Shown: positions 7,041-15,615 of the stretch, one piece after another | How positions within the stretch are numbered: the first letter of the stretch is position 1 | Layout: each line of letters begins with the position of its first letter | Assembly (NCBI GenBank): GCA_964525935.1 | Contig: CAZGJZ010000003.1 | Span: forward strand, 124,001-188,000 | Direction: 5' to 3' | Length of the DNA stretch: 64,000 nt | Origin: UBA2377 sp964525935 | GTDB taxonomy: Bacteria > Verrucomicrobiota > Verrucomicrobiia > Opitutales > Opitutaceae | Made by a program: the position numbers and the translations under genes | The notes under the pieces: generated by a model | The model's database searches: none | What the model was told of the DNA's origin: nothing | Seen by the model: the letters and a program-made list of their open reading frames with translations, nothing else

Positions 7041-8546
7041 ATGTCCACTTTGACTGTCAAAAAATCCGCCGGGCGCAGCGCCGGCCGTCCCGCGCCGGAA
7101 CTCATCTTCGGTGACCTCTGGGAATACGATCCCGCGCCCGAGACGGCCGACCCGAAGCTCAAGCCGCGCTACGATCTGTTCATCGGCGGCAAGTTCGTCG
7201 CGCCAGCCTCGGGCAAATACTTCGACTCCATCAACCCGGCAAACGAGTCAAAGCTCGCCGAGATCGCGCATGGCAGTGCGGCCGACGTCGATGCCGCCTA
7301 CGCGGCGGCGAAGCGCGCCTACGATACCGTTTGGGGCAAAATGCCCGGCAAGGAGCGCGCGAAATACATCTACCGCATCGCCCGCCTGCTGCAGGACCGC
7401 GCGCGCGAGTTTGCGGTCGCCGAGACGATGGACGGCGGCAAGCCGATCAAGGAATCGCGCGACTTCGATGTGCCGATGGCCGCGGCGCATTTTTTCTATC
7501 ACGCCGGTTGGGCCGACAAACTCGACTACGTCGCGCCGGGCCGGAAGGTCGCGCCACTCGGCGTCGTCGGCCAGGTTATCCCGTGGAATTTTCCGCTGCT
7601 GATGATGGCGTGGAAAGTCGCGCCCGCGCTGGCGATGGGCAACACCGTCGTCATCAAGCCGGCTGAGACGACCAGCATCACCGCGCTCAAGCTCGCGGAG
7701 ATTTTCCAGGACGCGGGGCTGCCCGCGGGCGTGGTCAACATCGTCACGGGCTTTGGCGACACCGGCGCGGCGGTCATGGGCCACGCGACCGCGGCGAAGG
7801 TGGCTTTCACCGGCTCGACCGAGGTGGGCAAGATCATCATGCGCTCGCTCGCTGGCACCGAGAAGAAGATGACGATGGAGCTCGGCGGCAAGGCGGCCAA
7901 TATCATCTTCGACGACGCGCCGCTCGACCAGGCGGTCGAAGGCATCGTCAACGGCATCTTCTTCAACCAAGGTCACGTGTGCTGCGCCGGTTCGCGCCTG
8001 CTCGTGCAGGAAAGCGTCGCGGCGCAAGTTCTCGCCAAGCTCAAGACCCGGATCAAAACCCTGCGCGTCGGCGATCCGCTCGACAAGAACACCGACATCG
8101 GCGCGATCAACTCCGCCGAGCAACTCGCCACGATCACGCGCCTCGTGGCCGCGGGCGTGAAGGAAGGCGCGACGCTGTTCCAGCCTGCGTGCAAGCTGCC
8201 GGCGAAGGGTTATTATTTCCGCCCGACGGTTTTCTCCGGCGTCGCGATGAGCCACCGCATCGCGCGCGAGGAAATCTTCGGCCCGGTGCTCAGCGTGCTC
8301 ACGTTTCGCACCATCGACGAAGCGGTCGAGAAGGCCAACAACACGGCCTATGGCCTCAGCGCCGGCGTTTGGACCGACAAGGGCTCGCGCATCCTGAAAC
8401 TGTCCACCGAGCTCAAGGCGGGCGTCGTATGGGCCAACACCTATAACAAGTTCGACCCGACGTCGCCCTTCGGCGGTTACAAGGAAAGCGGCTTCGGCCG
8501 CGAGGGCGGCCGGCAGGGCCTGCTCGATTACTGCAAGCTCGTCTAA
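7041..8546 (+). CDS. NAD(P)-dependent aldehyde dehydrogenase
   Basis: A 501-residue, complete ALDH-superfamily enzyme. The proton-abstracting glutamate is Glu280 in MELGGKAANI. The nucleophilic cysteine is Cys314 in NQGHVCCAGSR. The cofactor-binding segment VIPWNFPLLMMAWKVAPAL and the C-terminal FGGYKESGFGREGG are present. It oxidises an aldehyde to the acid with NAD(P)+; with deoC close by, acetaldehyde is a plausible substrate. The N-terminus carries about 40 extra residues (SAGRSAGRPAPELIFGDLWEYDPAPE) before the usual FIGGKFVAP strand. The next gene, 19 bp downstream, is a half-length ALDH, and the pair looks like a split form of the two-domain ALDH16-type enzymes. Confidence 0.92.
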   Translation: MSTLTVKKSAGRSAGRPAPELIFGDLWEYDPAPETADPKLKPRYDLFIGGKFVAPASGKYFDSINPANESKLAEIAHGSAADVDAAYAAAKRAYDTVWGKMPGKERAKYIYRIARLLQDRAREFAVAETMDGGKPIKESRDFDVPMAAAHFFYHAGWADKLDYVAPGRKVAPLGVVGQVIPWNFPLLMMAWKVAPALAMGNTVVIKPAETTSITALKLAEIFQDAGLPAGVVNIVTGFGDTGAAVMGHATAAKVAFTGSTEVGKIIMRSLAGTEKKMTMELGGKAANIIFDDAPLDQAVEGIVNGIFFNQGHVCCAGSRLLVQESVAAQVLAKLKTRIKTLRVGDPLDKNTDIGAINSAEQLATITRLVAAGVKEGATLFQPACKLPAKGYYFRPTVFSGVAMSHRIAREEIFGPVLSVLTFRTIDEAVEKANNTAYGLSAGVWTDKGSRILKLSTELKAGVVWANTYNKFDPTSPFGGYKESGFGREGGRQGLLDYCKLV

Positions 8547-8565
8547 CCCGGAGACGCCCACACCC

Positions 8566-9432
8566 ATGACCCGACTCCCCATCACCAAGACGCCGAAGGT
8601 TTATGTCGGCGGTGCCTTCATCCGCTCGGAGAGCGCGCGCACCTACCCGATCAAGGACGCGACCGGCAATTTCTTCGCCAACATCCCGCAATGCACGCGC
8701 AAGGACCTGCGCAACGCGGTCGAGGCCGCCGCCAAGGCGGGTCCCGGCTGGGCGAAACGCACGGCCTATAACCGCGGCCAGATCATCTACCGGCTCGGCG
8801 AGATGCTCGAGGCGCGCAAGGCCGACATGGCCGACGCCCTCGTGGTGGGCGGCGCCTCAAAGTCCGTCGCCGCGAAGGAAATCACCGCGACCATCGACCG
8901 CCTCATTTATTACGCCGGCTGGGCCGACAAATACGAACAAGTGCTCGGCAACGTGAATCCCGTCGCCTCGCCGCACTTCAATTTCACCGTGACCGAGCCC
9001 ATGGGCATCGTGGGTGTGCTCGCGCCGGACGAGGCGCCGCTGCTGGCGCTCATCTCGCTCATTGCGCCCGCCCTCACGAGTGGGAACACGGTCGTCGCCC
9101 TCGCTTCGCCGGCGCGGCCTTATCCGGCCATCGTGCTCGGCGAGATGCTCGCAACGAGCGACCTGCCCGGCGGCGTGGTCAACCTGCTGACCGGTTTCCG
9201 CAAGGAGATCGTGCCGACCTTTGCGACGCACACGCATTTGCGCGCCATCGTCGGCGTGGCCAATGCCGACGAGCGCAAGGCGATCCGGCTCGGCGCCGCC
9301 GACAGCGTGAAACGCGTGAAGCTGCACACGACTGAAGCCCCGACCGACTGGTTCTCCGAAAAAGCGCAGGGTCTCTATGATATCCGCGACTTCGTGGAGT
9401 TTAAAACCACCTGGCACCCCATCGGGGCATAA
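8566..9432 (+). CDS. Half-length, non-catalytic aldehyde dehydrogenase-like subunit
   Basis: A 288-residue protein matching only the first part of ALDH. It has a YVGGAFIRSESARTYPI start, the TEPMGIVGVLAPDEAPLLAL and SGNTVVALASPARPYPAIVLGE segments equivalent to the cofactor-binding domain, and LPGGVVNLLTGF. The ELGGK glutamate and the GQxC cysteine are both missing. After VVNLLTGF it continues into an unrelated tail, ending DFVEFKTTWHPIGA. The frame is intact and codon use is normal, so it does not look decayed. Its position 19 bp after the full ALDH gene parallels the pseudo-domain of ALDH16 proteins, where a second catalytically dead ALDH unit serves structure. A subunit role is inferred. 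Confidence 0.8.
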   Translation: MTRLPITKTPKVYVGGAFIRSESARTYPIKDATGNFFANIPQCTRKDLRNAVEAAAKAGPGWAKRTAYNRGQIIYRLGEMLEARKADMADALVVGGASKSVAAKEITATIDRLIYYAGWADKYEQVLGNVNPVASPHFNFTVTEPMGIVGVLAPDEAPLLALISLIAPALTSGNTVVALASPARPYPAIVLGEMLATSDLPGGVVNLLTGFRKEIVPTFATHTHLRAIVGVANADERKAIRLGAADSVKRVKLHTTEAPTDWFSEKAQGLYDIRDFVEFKTTWHPIGA

Positions 9433-9515
9433 AAATTCCCCAAGTGGATGGGCTGGCCGGTTGTGATGTCGGTATGCCGGTCGTTTGGCTTGCGCCTGGA
9501 CGGTCCAGAAAATTC

Positions 9516-11312
9516 ATGATGGGCATGCGATCCGTTGTGCGAGGTCTACCGTGGTTGGGCTGGATCATCAGCATGCTGGCCTTGGCCAGTGCCGTTGTGC
9601 CCGCCAGCGCCCAACACAAGACGGCGCCATTGGACCGCGTCACGTTGCAGCTCAAGTGGCGGCATCAGTTTCAGTTTGCGGGCTACTATGCGGCCATGGC
9701 GCAGGGTTACTATCGCGAGGCGGGGCTCGATGTGCAGTTGCGGGAAGCCGAACCGGGCCATGATCCGGTGGAGGGAGTGCTGGCGGGCCGCGCGGAGTTT
9801 GGGGTCGGCACCTCGGAGCTGATGTTGCTGCGGGCGCAGGGCAAACCGGTGGTGGTGCTGGCGGCCATCTATCAGCATTCGCCGCTCGTCCTGCTTGCGC
9901 GGCGCTCGGCGGGGGCGGAGGACCTGCAAGCCCTGGCCCGGCGGCCCATCATGGTGGAGCCGCAGTCCGCGGAGCTCTTTGCGTATTTCAAATACGAGGG
10001 CGTGAACCCGGACAGCCTGCACGTGGTGCACCACACCTTCGACGTGGCGGACCTGATCGCCGGCCGCGTGGCGGCGATGACGGCGTATGCGACCGACGAG
10101 CCGTTCCTGCTCAAGGCTGAGGGACTGGACTACCTGACGTTCACGCCGCGGGCCGGCGGCATCGATTTTTATGGCGACAATCTTTTCTGCACGGAGGCGC
10201 AAATCCACGACCAGCCGGAGCGCGTGCGGAAGTTTCGCGAGGCCAGCCTGCGCGGCTGGGATTATGCGCTGGCGCATCCGCACGAGATGGTGGACCTGAT
10301 CCTCCGCCATTACGGCGGCCGGAAGAGCCGGGAGCACCTTGAGTTCGAGGCTGTGCAAACCCGGTTGCTCATGCATCCCGGGCTCATCGAAGTCGGCCAC
10401 ATGAACCCCGGTCGCTGGCGGCACATCGCGGAGACCTATGCGGAGTTTGGCATGATCCCCGCGGATTTTTCCCTGGCCGGTTTCGTCTATGAACCCAACC
10501 CGCGACCCGACATGCGCTGGGTTTATTGGGCGTTTGGGATCACCGGCGTGCTGGCAATTGCGGCGCTGGGCTGGGCGCTGCCGCTCTTTCGGTTGAATCG
10601 CCGGCTGCGCGCCGCCGACGAGGCGAAGAGCCGTTACCTGGCTTTTCTGACGCATGAGATCCGCACACCGCTCAACGGACTCATCGGCACGCTCGACCTG
10701 ATGAAGACGGAACCGCTCACGCCGGGTCAGCATGAGCAGGTGCAGTTGCTCGATCGTTCCACGCAGAACCTGCTCGCGCTGGTGGACAACGTGCTCGACT
10801 ACTCGCGACTGGAGGCCGGTTCGCTGAAGGCCGAGCGCCAGCCGCTGGAAGTGGCGGCCTTCCTGGACGACCTCGTCCAGCTTTTCACGCCGGCCGCGCG
10901 GGCCAAGGGCCTGGCGTTGCAACTGGAGATCAAGCCGGGGATCCCGGCCGTGGTGCTGGCCGATGGGCTGCGCCTGCGGCAAATCCTCGCAAATCTCATT
11001 TCGAATGCGATCAAGTTCACGGCCGCGGGCTCGGTCCGGATCGTCGGCGAAGCGGTGGGATCGACGCTGCGTTTTCAGGTGCGGGACACGGGCGTGGGCA
11101 TCGCGGCGGATCGCCTCGCCCGGATATTTCAGCCCTATGCGCAGGCCGATGCCTCGATCGCGCGCCGTTTCGGCGGCAGTGGGCTCAGGCTCAGCATCGC
11201 TCGCCAACTCGCCCAGCTGCAGGGTGGCGACCTCACGGTGCAAAGCACGCCCGGGCAGGGTTCGACTTTCACGGCGGAAATCCAGTTCGAGCGGATCGGG
11301 GCCGAATCCTGA
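9516..11312 (+). CDS. Histidine kinase with periplasmic NMT1/THI5-type binding domain
   Basis: About 598 residues from ATG 9516 (the open frame extends to 9444). A signal/anchor helix (LPWLGWIISMLALASAVVPASA) precedes an NMT1/THI5-like solute-binding domain (residues about 40-340; VTLQLKWRHQFQFAGYYAAM). A transmembrane helix follows (WVYWAFGITGVLAIAALGWA). Then come HisKA (phospho-acceptor His in FLTHEIRTPLNG) and HATPase_c (N box ILANLISNAIKF, G1 RDTGVGIA, F box IFQPYAQAD). The G2 box reads GGSGLRLSI where GTGLGL-like is usual. The NMT1 module in other proteins binds pyrimidine-like ligands, so the sensor may detect such a compound. There is no receiver domain and no adjacent response regulator, so its partner is elsewhere. 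Confidence 0.88.
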   Translation: MMGMRSVVRGLPWLGWIISMLALASAVVPASAQHKTAPLDRVTLQLKWRHQFQFAGYYAAMAQGYYREAGLDVQLREAEPGHDPVEGVLAGRAEFGVGTSELMLLRAQGKPVVVLAAIYQHSPLVLLARRSAGAEDLQALARRPIMVEPQSAELFAYFKYEGVNPDSLHVVHHTFDVADLIAGRVAAMTAYATDEPFLLKAEGLDYLTFTPRAGGIDFYGDNLFCTEAQIHDQPERVRKFREASLRGWDYALAHPHEMVDLILRHYGGRKSREHLEFEAVQTRLLMHPGLIEVGHMNPGRWRHIAETYAEFGMIPADFSLAGFVYEPNPRPDMRWVYWAFGITGVLAIAALGWALPLFRLNRRLRAADEAKSRYLAFLTHEIRTPLNGLIGTLDLMKTEPLTPGQHEQVQLLDRSTQNLLALVDNVLDYSRLEAGSLKAERQPLEVAAFLDDLVQLFTPAARAKGLALQLEIKPGIPAVVLADGLRLRQILANLISNAIKFTAAGSVRIVGEAVGSTLRFQVRDTGVGIAADRLARIFQPYAQADASIARRFGGSGLRLSIARQLAQLQGGDLTVQSTPGQGSTFTAEIQFERIGAES

Positions 11313-11337
11313 GCGCCAGGCCGACTGCGGGCGGTGC

Positions 11338-11829
11338 CTAGGCGGTGGGTTGGCTCAGCGAACCGGTTTCGGCGAGGCGCTCGATGAAAATCCAGCAACG
11401 CTTGGCGCGGGTTTCGGCGGTCTTGGCCTGCTCAATGTAGCGGATGACCTGCCGCCGGCCGGCCACGCTGTGCGTAAGCCAGCGCTCGGCCAGGTGTGGG
11501 CGGGCCTGGAAAGATTTTTGCATTTCCACGGGGAGGTCGGGTTCGCGCGAGGCGTTGTCAGCTGAGAGGGAAAACGAAACCTCGTCGCCGGCATCGATCC
11601 CGGCGGCCTTCAGGAGCTCGACCTTGAACGCCAGCTTGTAGCGGCCGGGTTTGCCGGGCAGCAGGGTGACGCGATCATAGTCGTCGTTGAAACACAGCAC
11701 GGCGTTCAGGCCTTTCACGCCGGACTTGGTCACGGTGGGGGTGAGACCGAGTTTTTCGACCGCGCGCCGCGGCAGATCCACCCAGCGGATGTTGGCCACG
11801 CGGTAGAGTTTGGCGCGCAGCTCAGGCAT
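11338..11829 (-). CDS. YdeI/OmpD-associated family protein with DUF1905-like domain
   Basis: From ATG 11829 (MPELRAKLYRVANIRWVDLP) the protein has 163 residues. The N-terminal half (GLNAVLCFNDDYDRVTLLPGKPGRYKLAFKVELLKAAGIDAGDEV) is the DUF1905-like small beta barrel. The C-terminal half (LPVEMQKSFQARPHLAERWLTHSVAGRRQVIRYIEQAKTAETRAKR) is the helical YdeI-type segment. Proteins of this family have been linked to bacteriocin or peptide tolerance, but the molecular function is unclear. The start overlaps the end of the ribokinase gene by 8 bp, so it is translated from the same message. The longer open frame to 11997 is the ribokinase gene read out of frame. Confidence 0.78.
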   Translation of the reverse strand: MPELRAKLYRVANIRWVDLPRRAVEKLGLTPTVTKSGVKGLNAVLCFNDDYDRVTLLPGKPGRYKLAFKVELLKAAGIDAGDEVSFSLSADNASREPDLPVEMQKSFQARPHLAERWLTHSVAGRRQVIRYIEQAKTAETRAKRCWIFIERLAETGSLSQPTA

Positions 11830-12787
11830 GGCGCTGCCGGCGGAGGAAACGACTGATTTCACGAGCGGCGGGCATCGCGGGCGCCGTGCCAATCTTGGTG
11901 ACGGAGAGCGCGGCGACGGCGTTGGCGAAGCGCGCAGCGGCCACGGTATCGCCGGAGAACTTGACGAGCCCGGCGGCGAAGCCACCGCAGAACGCATCGC
12001 CGGCGCCGGTGGTGTCGATGACCTTGATGCCGGTGCAGGCGGGCAGTGCGGTGAAACCGGTGGCTTGGGAGACGAAGCAACCCCGTGCGCCGAGCGTGAC
12101 GATCACCGTGGGCACGCGGAAAGCGCGACAGAGGCGGTGCAGTTTTTCCGGGGATAACGCCGCGAGCGCCGCTTCGGTGAGGGGCTTTTTCCCGGCGAGC
12201 TTCAGCCGGTTTACGAGGGCGACGAACTCGGTTTCGTTGGGGATGAGCACGTCGGTGAGCGGGAGGATGCGCGGGTCGAAGTCCGGCCGCATCGGGGCCG
12301 GGTTGAGCACCGTCGTGGCACCGGCCCGGCGCGCGAGCCGGAAGACATGGGCGTTGACCGGCAAGTTGGCCTCATGCTGGCAGACGACGACGCGGGCGCC
12401 ACGGAGCAGCGCGAGCGGAACATCGCGCGGCCGGAGTTCGGCGCTGGCGCCGAGGGCGACGACGATTTCGTTTTGGCCGGACTGATTGACGAGGATGCCG
12501 GCGGTCGCGGTGGCATGACCGGGTTTCGGGACGAAGTGCGCGGCGATGCCCTCGGCGGCGTAGAACTTCTCCGCCTCGCCGGCGAAGGCGTCGCGGCCGA
12601 CGGCGCCGATGAAGCGCGTCGGCACGCCGGTGCGACCGGCGGCGACGGCCTGGTTGGAGCCCTTGCCGCCCGGGCCGGTGACGAAGCGGCCGACGATCGT
12701 CTCGCCCGGTGCGGGAAACTGGGCGCTGAAAAACGTGAGATCCTGCACAAAACTGCCGACGACCACGACCTGAGGGGCTGCTTTCAT
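11822..12787 (-). CDS. rbsK: Ribokinase-type PfkB sugar kinase
   Basis: A 321-residue PfkB-family kinase that uses ATP to phosphorylate ribose, or possibly deoxyribose, at O5. The N-terminal substrate motif GPGGKGSNQAVAAGRTG and the C-terminal motif DTTGAGDAFCGGFAAGL, containing the catalytic Asp and anion hole, are both complete. VVGSFVQDLTFFSAQFPAPGETI is the usual start. There is no sugar transporter alongside, so supply may come from nucleoside breakdown; deoC and a nucleoside phosphorylase lie within 7 kb. A relative acting on another sugar, or a deoxyribokinase, cannot be excluded. It is followed by the overlapping YdeI-like gene. Confidence 0.88.
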   Translation of the reverse strand: MKAAPQVVVVGSFVQDLTFFSAQFPAPGETIVGRFVTGPGGKGSNQAVAAGRTGVPTRFIGAVGRDAFAGEAEKFYAAEGIAAHFVPKPGHATATAGILVNQSGQNEIVVALGASAELRPRDVPLALLRGARVVVCQHEANLPVNAHVFRLARRAGATTVLNPAPMRPDFDPRILPLTDVLIPNETEFVALVNRLKLAGKKPLTEAALAALSPEKLHRLCRAFRVPTVIVTLGARGCFVSQATGFTALPACTGIKVIDTTGAGDAFCGGFAAGLVKFSGDTVAAARFANAVAALSVTKIGTAPAMPAAREISRFLRRQRHA

Positions 12788-12926
12788 GGGTGGGCAAGGG
12801 ATGGGGTAAACGCACCGTCAGCGCAATCCCGCGCCGCTCCTGTGGCCTGTGGACCGCCTGTCCAATTCGGCCCGACGCAGGCGGTAGCGAGTCTAACTTC
12901 CGCTCGCTCCGCGCTCAAACCCACGC

Positions 12927-14060
12927 ATGCTCCGCCTGATGGCCACCTCCAACCTGGCGACCCGCCAGCACGACAAGCTCTACGTCCTCGCGCAGGCCGT
13001 GGGCTGGGGGGTGTTCACCTGCACGGTGGTTGCGCTGGCCCAGCTGAACAAGGGCATGACGGTGGCCCAGGTCAGCCTTTTTGCCGCGAGTAACTGTATC
13101 GGATTGCTCCTCTCGCATGGCTACCGGGTTTGGATCAACCGGCGTGGCTGGAAGCAACTAACCTGGCAGGCGCTGCTGCCACGGGTCATCGGCGCGCTGT
13201 TGGTGCTGTCGGTGCTTTGGACGCTGGTCGTTTGGCCGCTCGATTGGCTGCTTAATAACGAACCGCAAAAAGATCTCACCACCACCACCAAGGTGGTCTA
13301 TGCGATGTTTAACTTCGTCTGGCTCTACGTGATCTGGTCGCTGCTGTATTTTGGCTATCACTTCGCCGACCGCTACCGCCGCTCCGAGGTCGCGCGCGCC
13401 CAGCTCGCGGCCACGGTCAAGGAAGCCGAGCTGCGCGCCCTGAAATCGCAGGTCAACCCGCACTTCATCTTCAACGCCCTGAACTCGCTGCGCGCGCTCA
13501 TCGAGGAAGACCCGGCCCGGGCGCGCCTCGCGGTGACGCAGCTGGCCAACCTCCTGCGTTACTCGCTCCAAAGCGGCCAACTGGAAACCGTGCCGTTTGA
13601 GGAAGAGCTGCGCATCGTGAATGACTACCTCGCGCTCGAGCAGGTGCGGCACGAAGAGCGCTTGCGGCTGCGGCTTGATGTCGCCCCGGACACCCTGCAC
13701 CTTCCCGTGCCGCCAATGCTGCTGCAGACGCTCGTCGAAAATGCCGTCAAATACGGCATCTCCACCCGGCCCGAAGGCGGAGAGATCGCGATCATCGCGC
13801 GCTGCGAGGGCGGCCTCTTGCGGTTGCAGGTGACGAATCCGGGTGAGCTTAAAGCCGCCGGTGCGACATTGCCCGTTCGCCAGGTGAACGGCTCCACGGG
13901 GGTCGGTCTGCGCAACGCCGGCGAACGGCTGCGCCTGCTCTTTGGTGAAAACGCCGTGCTGCAATTACGCGCGGAGTCGCCCGGCATGGTGGTCGCCGAG
14001 GCGCGCATTCCGTTGCCGCAACATCTGCCGCATCTCCCGGCGCCGGCCCTGGTCGCATGA
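12927..14060 (+). CDS. LytS/YpdA-type membrane sensor histidine kinase
   Basis: 377 residues: about four membrane helices in the first 140 residues (for example VIGALLVLSVLWTLVVWPLDWLL and FNFVWLYVIWSLLYFGY). Then comes a His_kinase (PF06580) domain with the phospho-acceptor region LKSQVNPHFIFNALNSLRAL, and a C-terminal ATPase with LVENAVKYGIS and GVGLRNAGERLRLLFG. The sensor part has no extracellular domain, so it probably detects a membrane or intramembrane signal. Its stop overlaps the start of the LytTR regulator by 4 bp (ATGA), giving a tightly coupled two-component pair. An alternative ATG lies at 12939. The divergent neighbour is ribokinase, 139 bp away. Confidence 0.93.
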   Translation: MLRLMATSNLATRQHDKLYVLAQAVGWGVFTCTVVALAQLNKGMTVAQVSLFAASNCIGLLLSHGYRVWINRRGWKQLTWQALLPRVIGALLVLSVLWTLVVWPLDWLLNNEPQKDLTTTTKVVYAMFNFVWLYVIWSLLYFGYHFADRYRRSEVARAQLAATVKEAELRALKSQVNPHFIFNALNSLRALIEEDPARARLAVTQLANLLRYSLQSGQLETVPFEEELRIVNDYLALEQVRHEERLRLRLDVAPDTLHLPVPPMLLQTLVENAVKYGISTRPEGGEIAIIARCEGGLLRLQVTNPGELKAAGATLPVRQVNGSTGVGLRNAGERLRLLFGENAVLQLRAESPGMVVAEARIPLPQHLPHLPAPALVA

Positions 14061-14770
14061 AAGCCCTGCTCATCGATGACGAACGGCTCGCGCGCAACGA
14101 ACTGCGGCGCATGCTCGCGGCGTTTCCGGAGATCGCGATTGTCGGCGAGGCGGCCAACGCGAAGCAGGCGCGCGAGCAGATCGCGACGCACGCACCGGAC
14201 CTGCTTTTCCTCGATGTGCAGATGCCCGGCGAGACCGGCATGGCGCTGCTCGAATCGCTCGAGCCCCCGGCGCCGCAGGTGATTTTTACCACGGCGTTCG
14301 ATGAGTTTGCGGTGAAGGCTTTCGAGCTCAACGCGCTCGACTACCTGCTCAAGCCGGTCGATCCCGTGCGCCTGGCCGCCGCGCTGGAGCGGCTGCAGGC
14401 CAAGGCGGGTGGTGCGGCGGAGCGGCCGGCACGCCTGGCCGCCGAGGACAAGGTGTTCGTGCGCGAAGGCGACCGCTGCTGGTTTGTCGAGGTGCGGCAG
14501 ATCCGGTTGCTGGAGAGCGAAGGTAACTACACGCGCGTGCATTTCGACGATGCGCAGCCGCAGCTTTTCCGCTCGCTCAACGCGATGGAGGAGCGGCTTG
14601 ATCCGAAATACTTCTTTCGCGCCAACCGCCGCCAGATCATCAACCTCGCGTGGATCGACAAGATCGAGCCCTGGTTCAGCGGCGGCCTGCTCGTCCAGCT
14701 CAAGGGCGGCGCCAAGGTCGAACTCAGCCGCCGGCAGGCGCAGGATTTCCGCGAAAAGATGAGTCTCTGA
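14057..14770 (+). CDS. LytTR-family DNA-binding response regulator
   Basis: 237 residues. The receiver domain (residues 1-120) has the acidic pair IDDER, phospho-acceptor Asp53 in FLDVQMPG, the conserved Thr/Ala region FTTAFDEFAVKAF and Lys in YLLKPVDP. The C-terminal LytTR domain (about 145-237) carries LLESEGNYTRVHF, FFRANRRQIINLAWI and VQLKGGAKVELSRRQ, which bind DNA through beta-strand loops. It is phosphorylated by the overlapping upstream kinase. A long perfect hairpin follows 18 bp after the stop, then the ABC transporter operon, which is a plausible target but not proven. Confidence 0.95.
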   Translation: MKALLIDDERLARNELRRMLAAFPEIAIVGEAANAKQAREQIATHAPDLLFLDVQMPGETGMALLESLEPPAPQVIFTTAFDEFAVKAFELNALDYLLKPVDPVRLAAALERLQAKAGGAAERPARLAAEDKVFVREGDRCWFVEVRQIRLLESEGNYTRVHFDDAQPQLFRSLNAMEERLDPKYFFRANRRQIINLAWIDKIEPWFSGGLLVQLKGGAKVELSRRQAQDFREKMSL

Positions 14771-14787
14771 TCAATTCCTTTCCAATA

Positions 14788-14846
14788 TGGAACTCAGGAA
14801 ATCAGGAACAGACCCGATCGGTTGCTTCCTGATTTCCTGAGTTCCA
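14788..14846. repeat. Perfect 21-bp inverted repeat between regulator and ABC transporter
   Basis: The arms 14788-14808 and 14826-14846 are perfect inverted copies with a 17-nt spacer. Each arm contains the word GAACTCAGGAAATCAGGAA, clearly lower in GC than the surroundings. There is no T-tract after the stem, so it is not a classical terminator, although it could act as one or as a message-end stabiliser. Its word structure resembles other short repeats found at gene ends in this window. Confidence 0.75.
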
Positions 14847-14871
14847 CATCCATTTGTTCCGTTCCCTTTCC

Positions 14872-15615
14872 ATGATCGAAGCACGTAATCTTACCAAAAA
14901 TTTCAAGGACAAGAAACGCGGGGTTATCTCCGCGGTTTCGGATGTGTCCTTCACCTGCCAGCCGGGGCAGATCTACGGCCTGCTCGGCGCCAATGGCGCG
15001 GGCAAGACCACGACGCTGCGCATGCTCGCCACGTTGCTCCAGCCGACGAGCGGGACGGCGACGCTCGCGGGCTTTGATATCGTGCAGGCGCCGGCGAAGG
15101 TGCGCGCGCATGTCGGATTTCTGGCCGCGAGCACCGCCCTCTACGGCCGGCTGACGGCCCGGGAGATGATTGCCTATTTTGGGCAACTCAACGGCATGAC
15201 GGACGCGGCCATCAAGAGCCGGATCGCCCACCTCGCGGCAGAACTCGACATGGATGAGTTTCTCGACCGCCGCTGCGATAAATTCTCCACCGGCATGAAA
15301 CAGAAAACCTCCATCGCGCGCACCTTGGTGCACGACCCGGCGGTGATGATCTTCGATGAACCCACGCTGGGCCTCGACGTGATGACCGCGCGGGCGATTG
15401 TCCGGTTTGTGCGCGACTGCAAAGCGCGGGGCAAGACGGTGATCTACTCCACCCATGTGATGAGCGAGGTGGAGAAGCTCTGCGATACGGTCGGGATTAT
15501 CCATGACGGCCGGCTCGTGGCCGAGGGTTCGCTGGCGGCGCTGCGGGCCCGCTATGGCGAGCAGGATATGGAAGAGGTGTTCGTCAAAGCTGTGGGCGGG
15601 GAGGTCAAATCATGA
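14872..15615 (+). CDS. natA: ABC exporter ATP-binding subunit, NatA-like
   Basis: A 247-residue single ABC ATPase. Walker A is GLLGANGAGKTTTLRML, the signature is the FSTGMKQKTSIARTL variant typical of NatA/DrrA-type exporters, and Walker B is VMIFDEPTLGLDV. The switch His is in VIYSTHVMSEVEK. It powers the membrane subunit encoded next, whose start overlaps this stop by 4 bp. NatAB of Bacillus exports sodium; other relatives export drugs or lipids, so the cargo is unknown. The ATG at 14872 (MIEARNLTKNF) is preferred over an in-frame TTG at 14854. Confidence 0.9.
   Translation: MIEARNLTKNFKDKKRGVISAVSDVSFTCQPGQIYGLLGANGAGKTTTLRMLATLLQPTSGTATLAGFDIVQAPAKVRAHVGFLAASTALYGRLTAREMIAYFGQLNGMTDAAIKSRIAHLAAELDMDEFLDRRCDKFSTGMKQKTSIARTLVHDPAVMIFDEPTLGLDVMTARAIVRFVRDCKARGKTVIYSTHVMSEVEKLCDTVGIIHDGRLVAEGSLAALRARYGEQDMEEVFVKAVGGEVKS

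Noticed and set aside
9546..11243. A 565-codon minus-strand open frame opposite the NMT1 histidine kinase
   Set aside because: Arg/His/Leu-rich shadow without domains; the plus strand has complete kinase boxes.
12788..12926. LytTR operator or promoter between ribokinase and the LytS gene
   Set aside because: No convincing paired direct repeats or -35/-10 pair could be picked out by eye.
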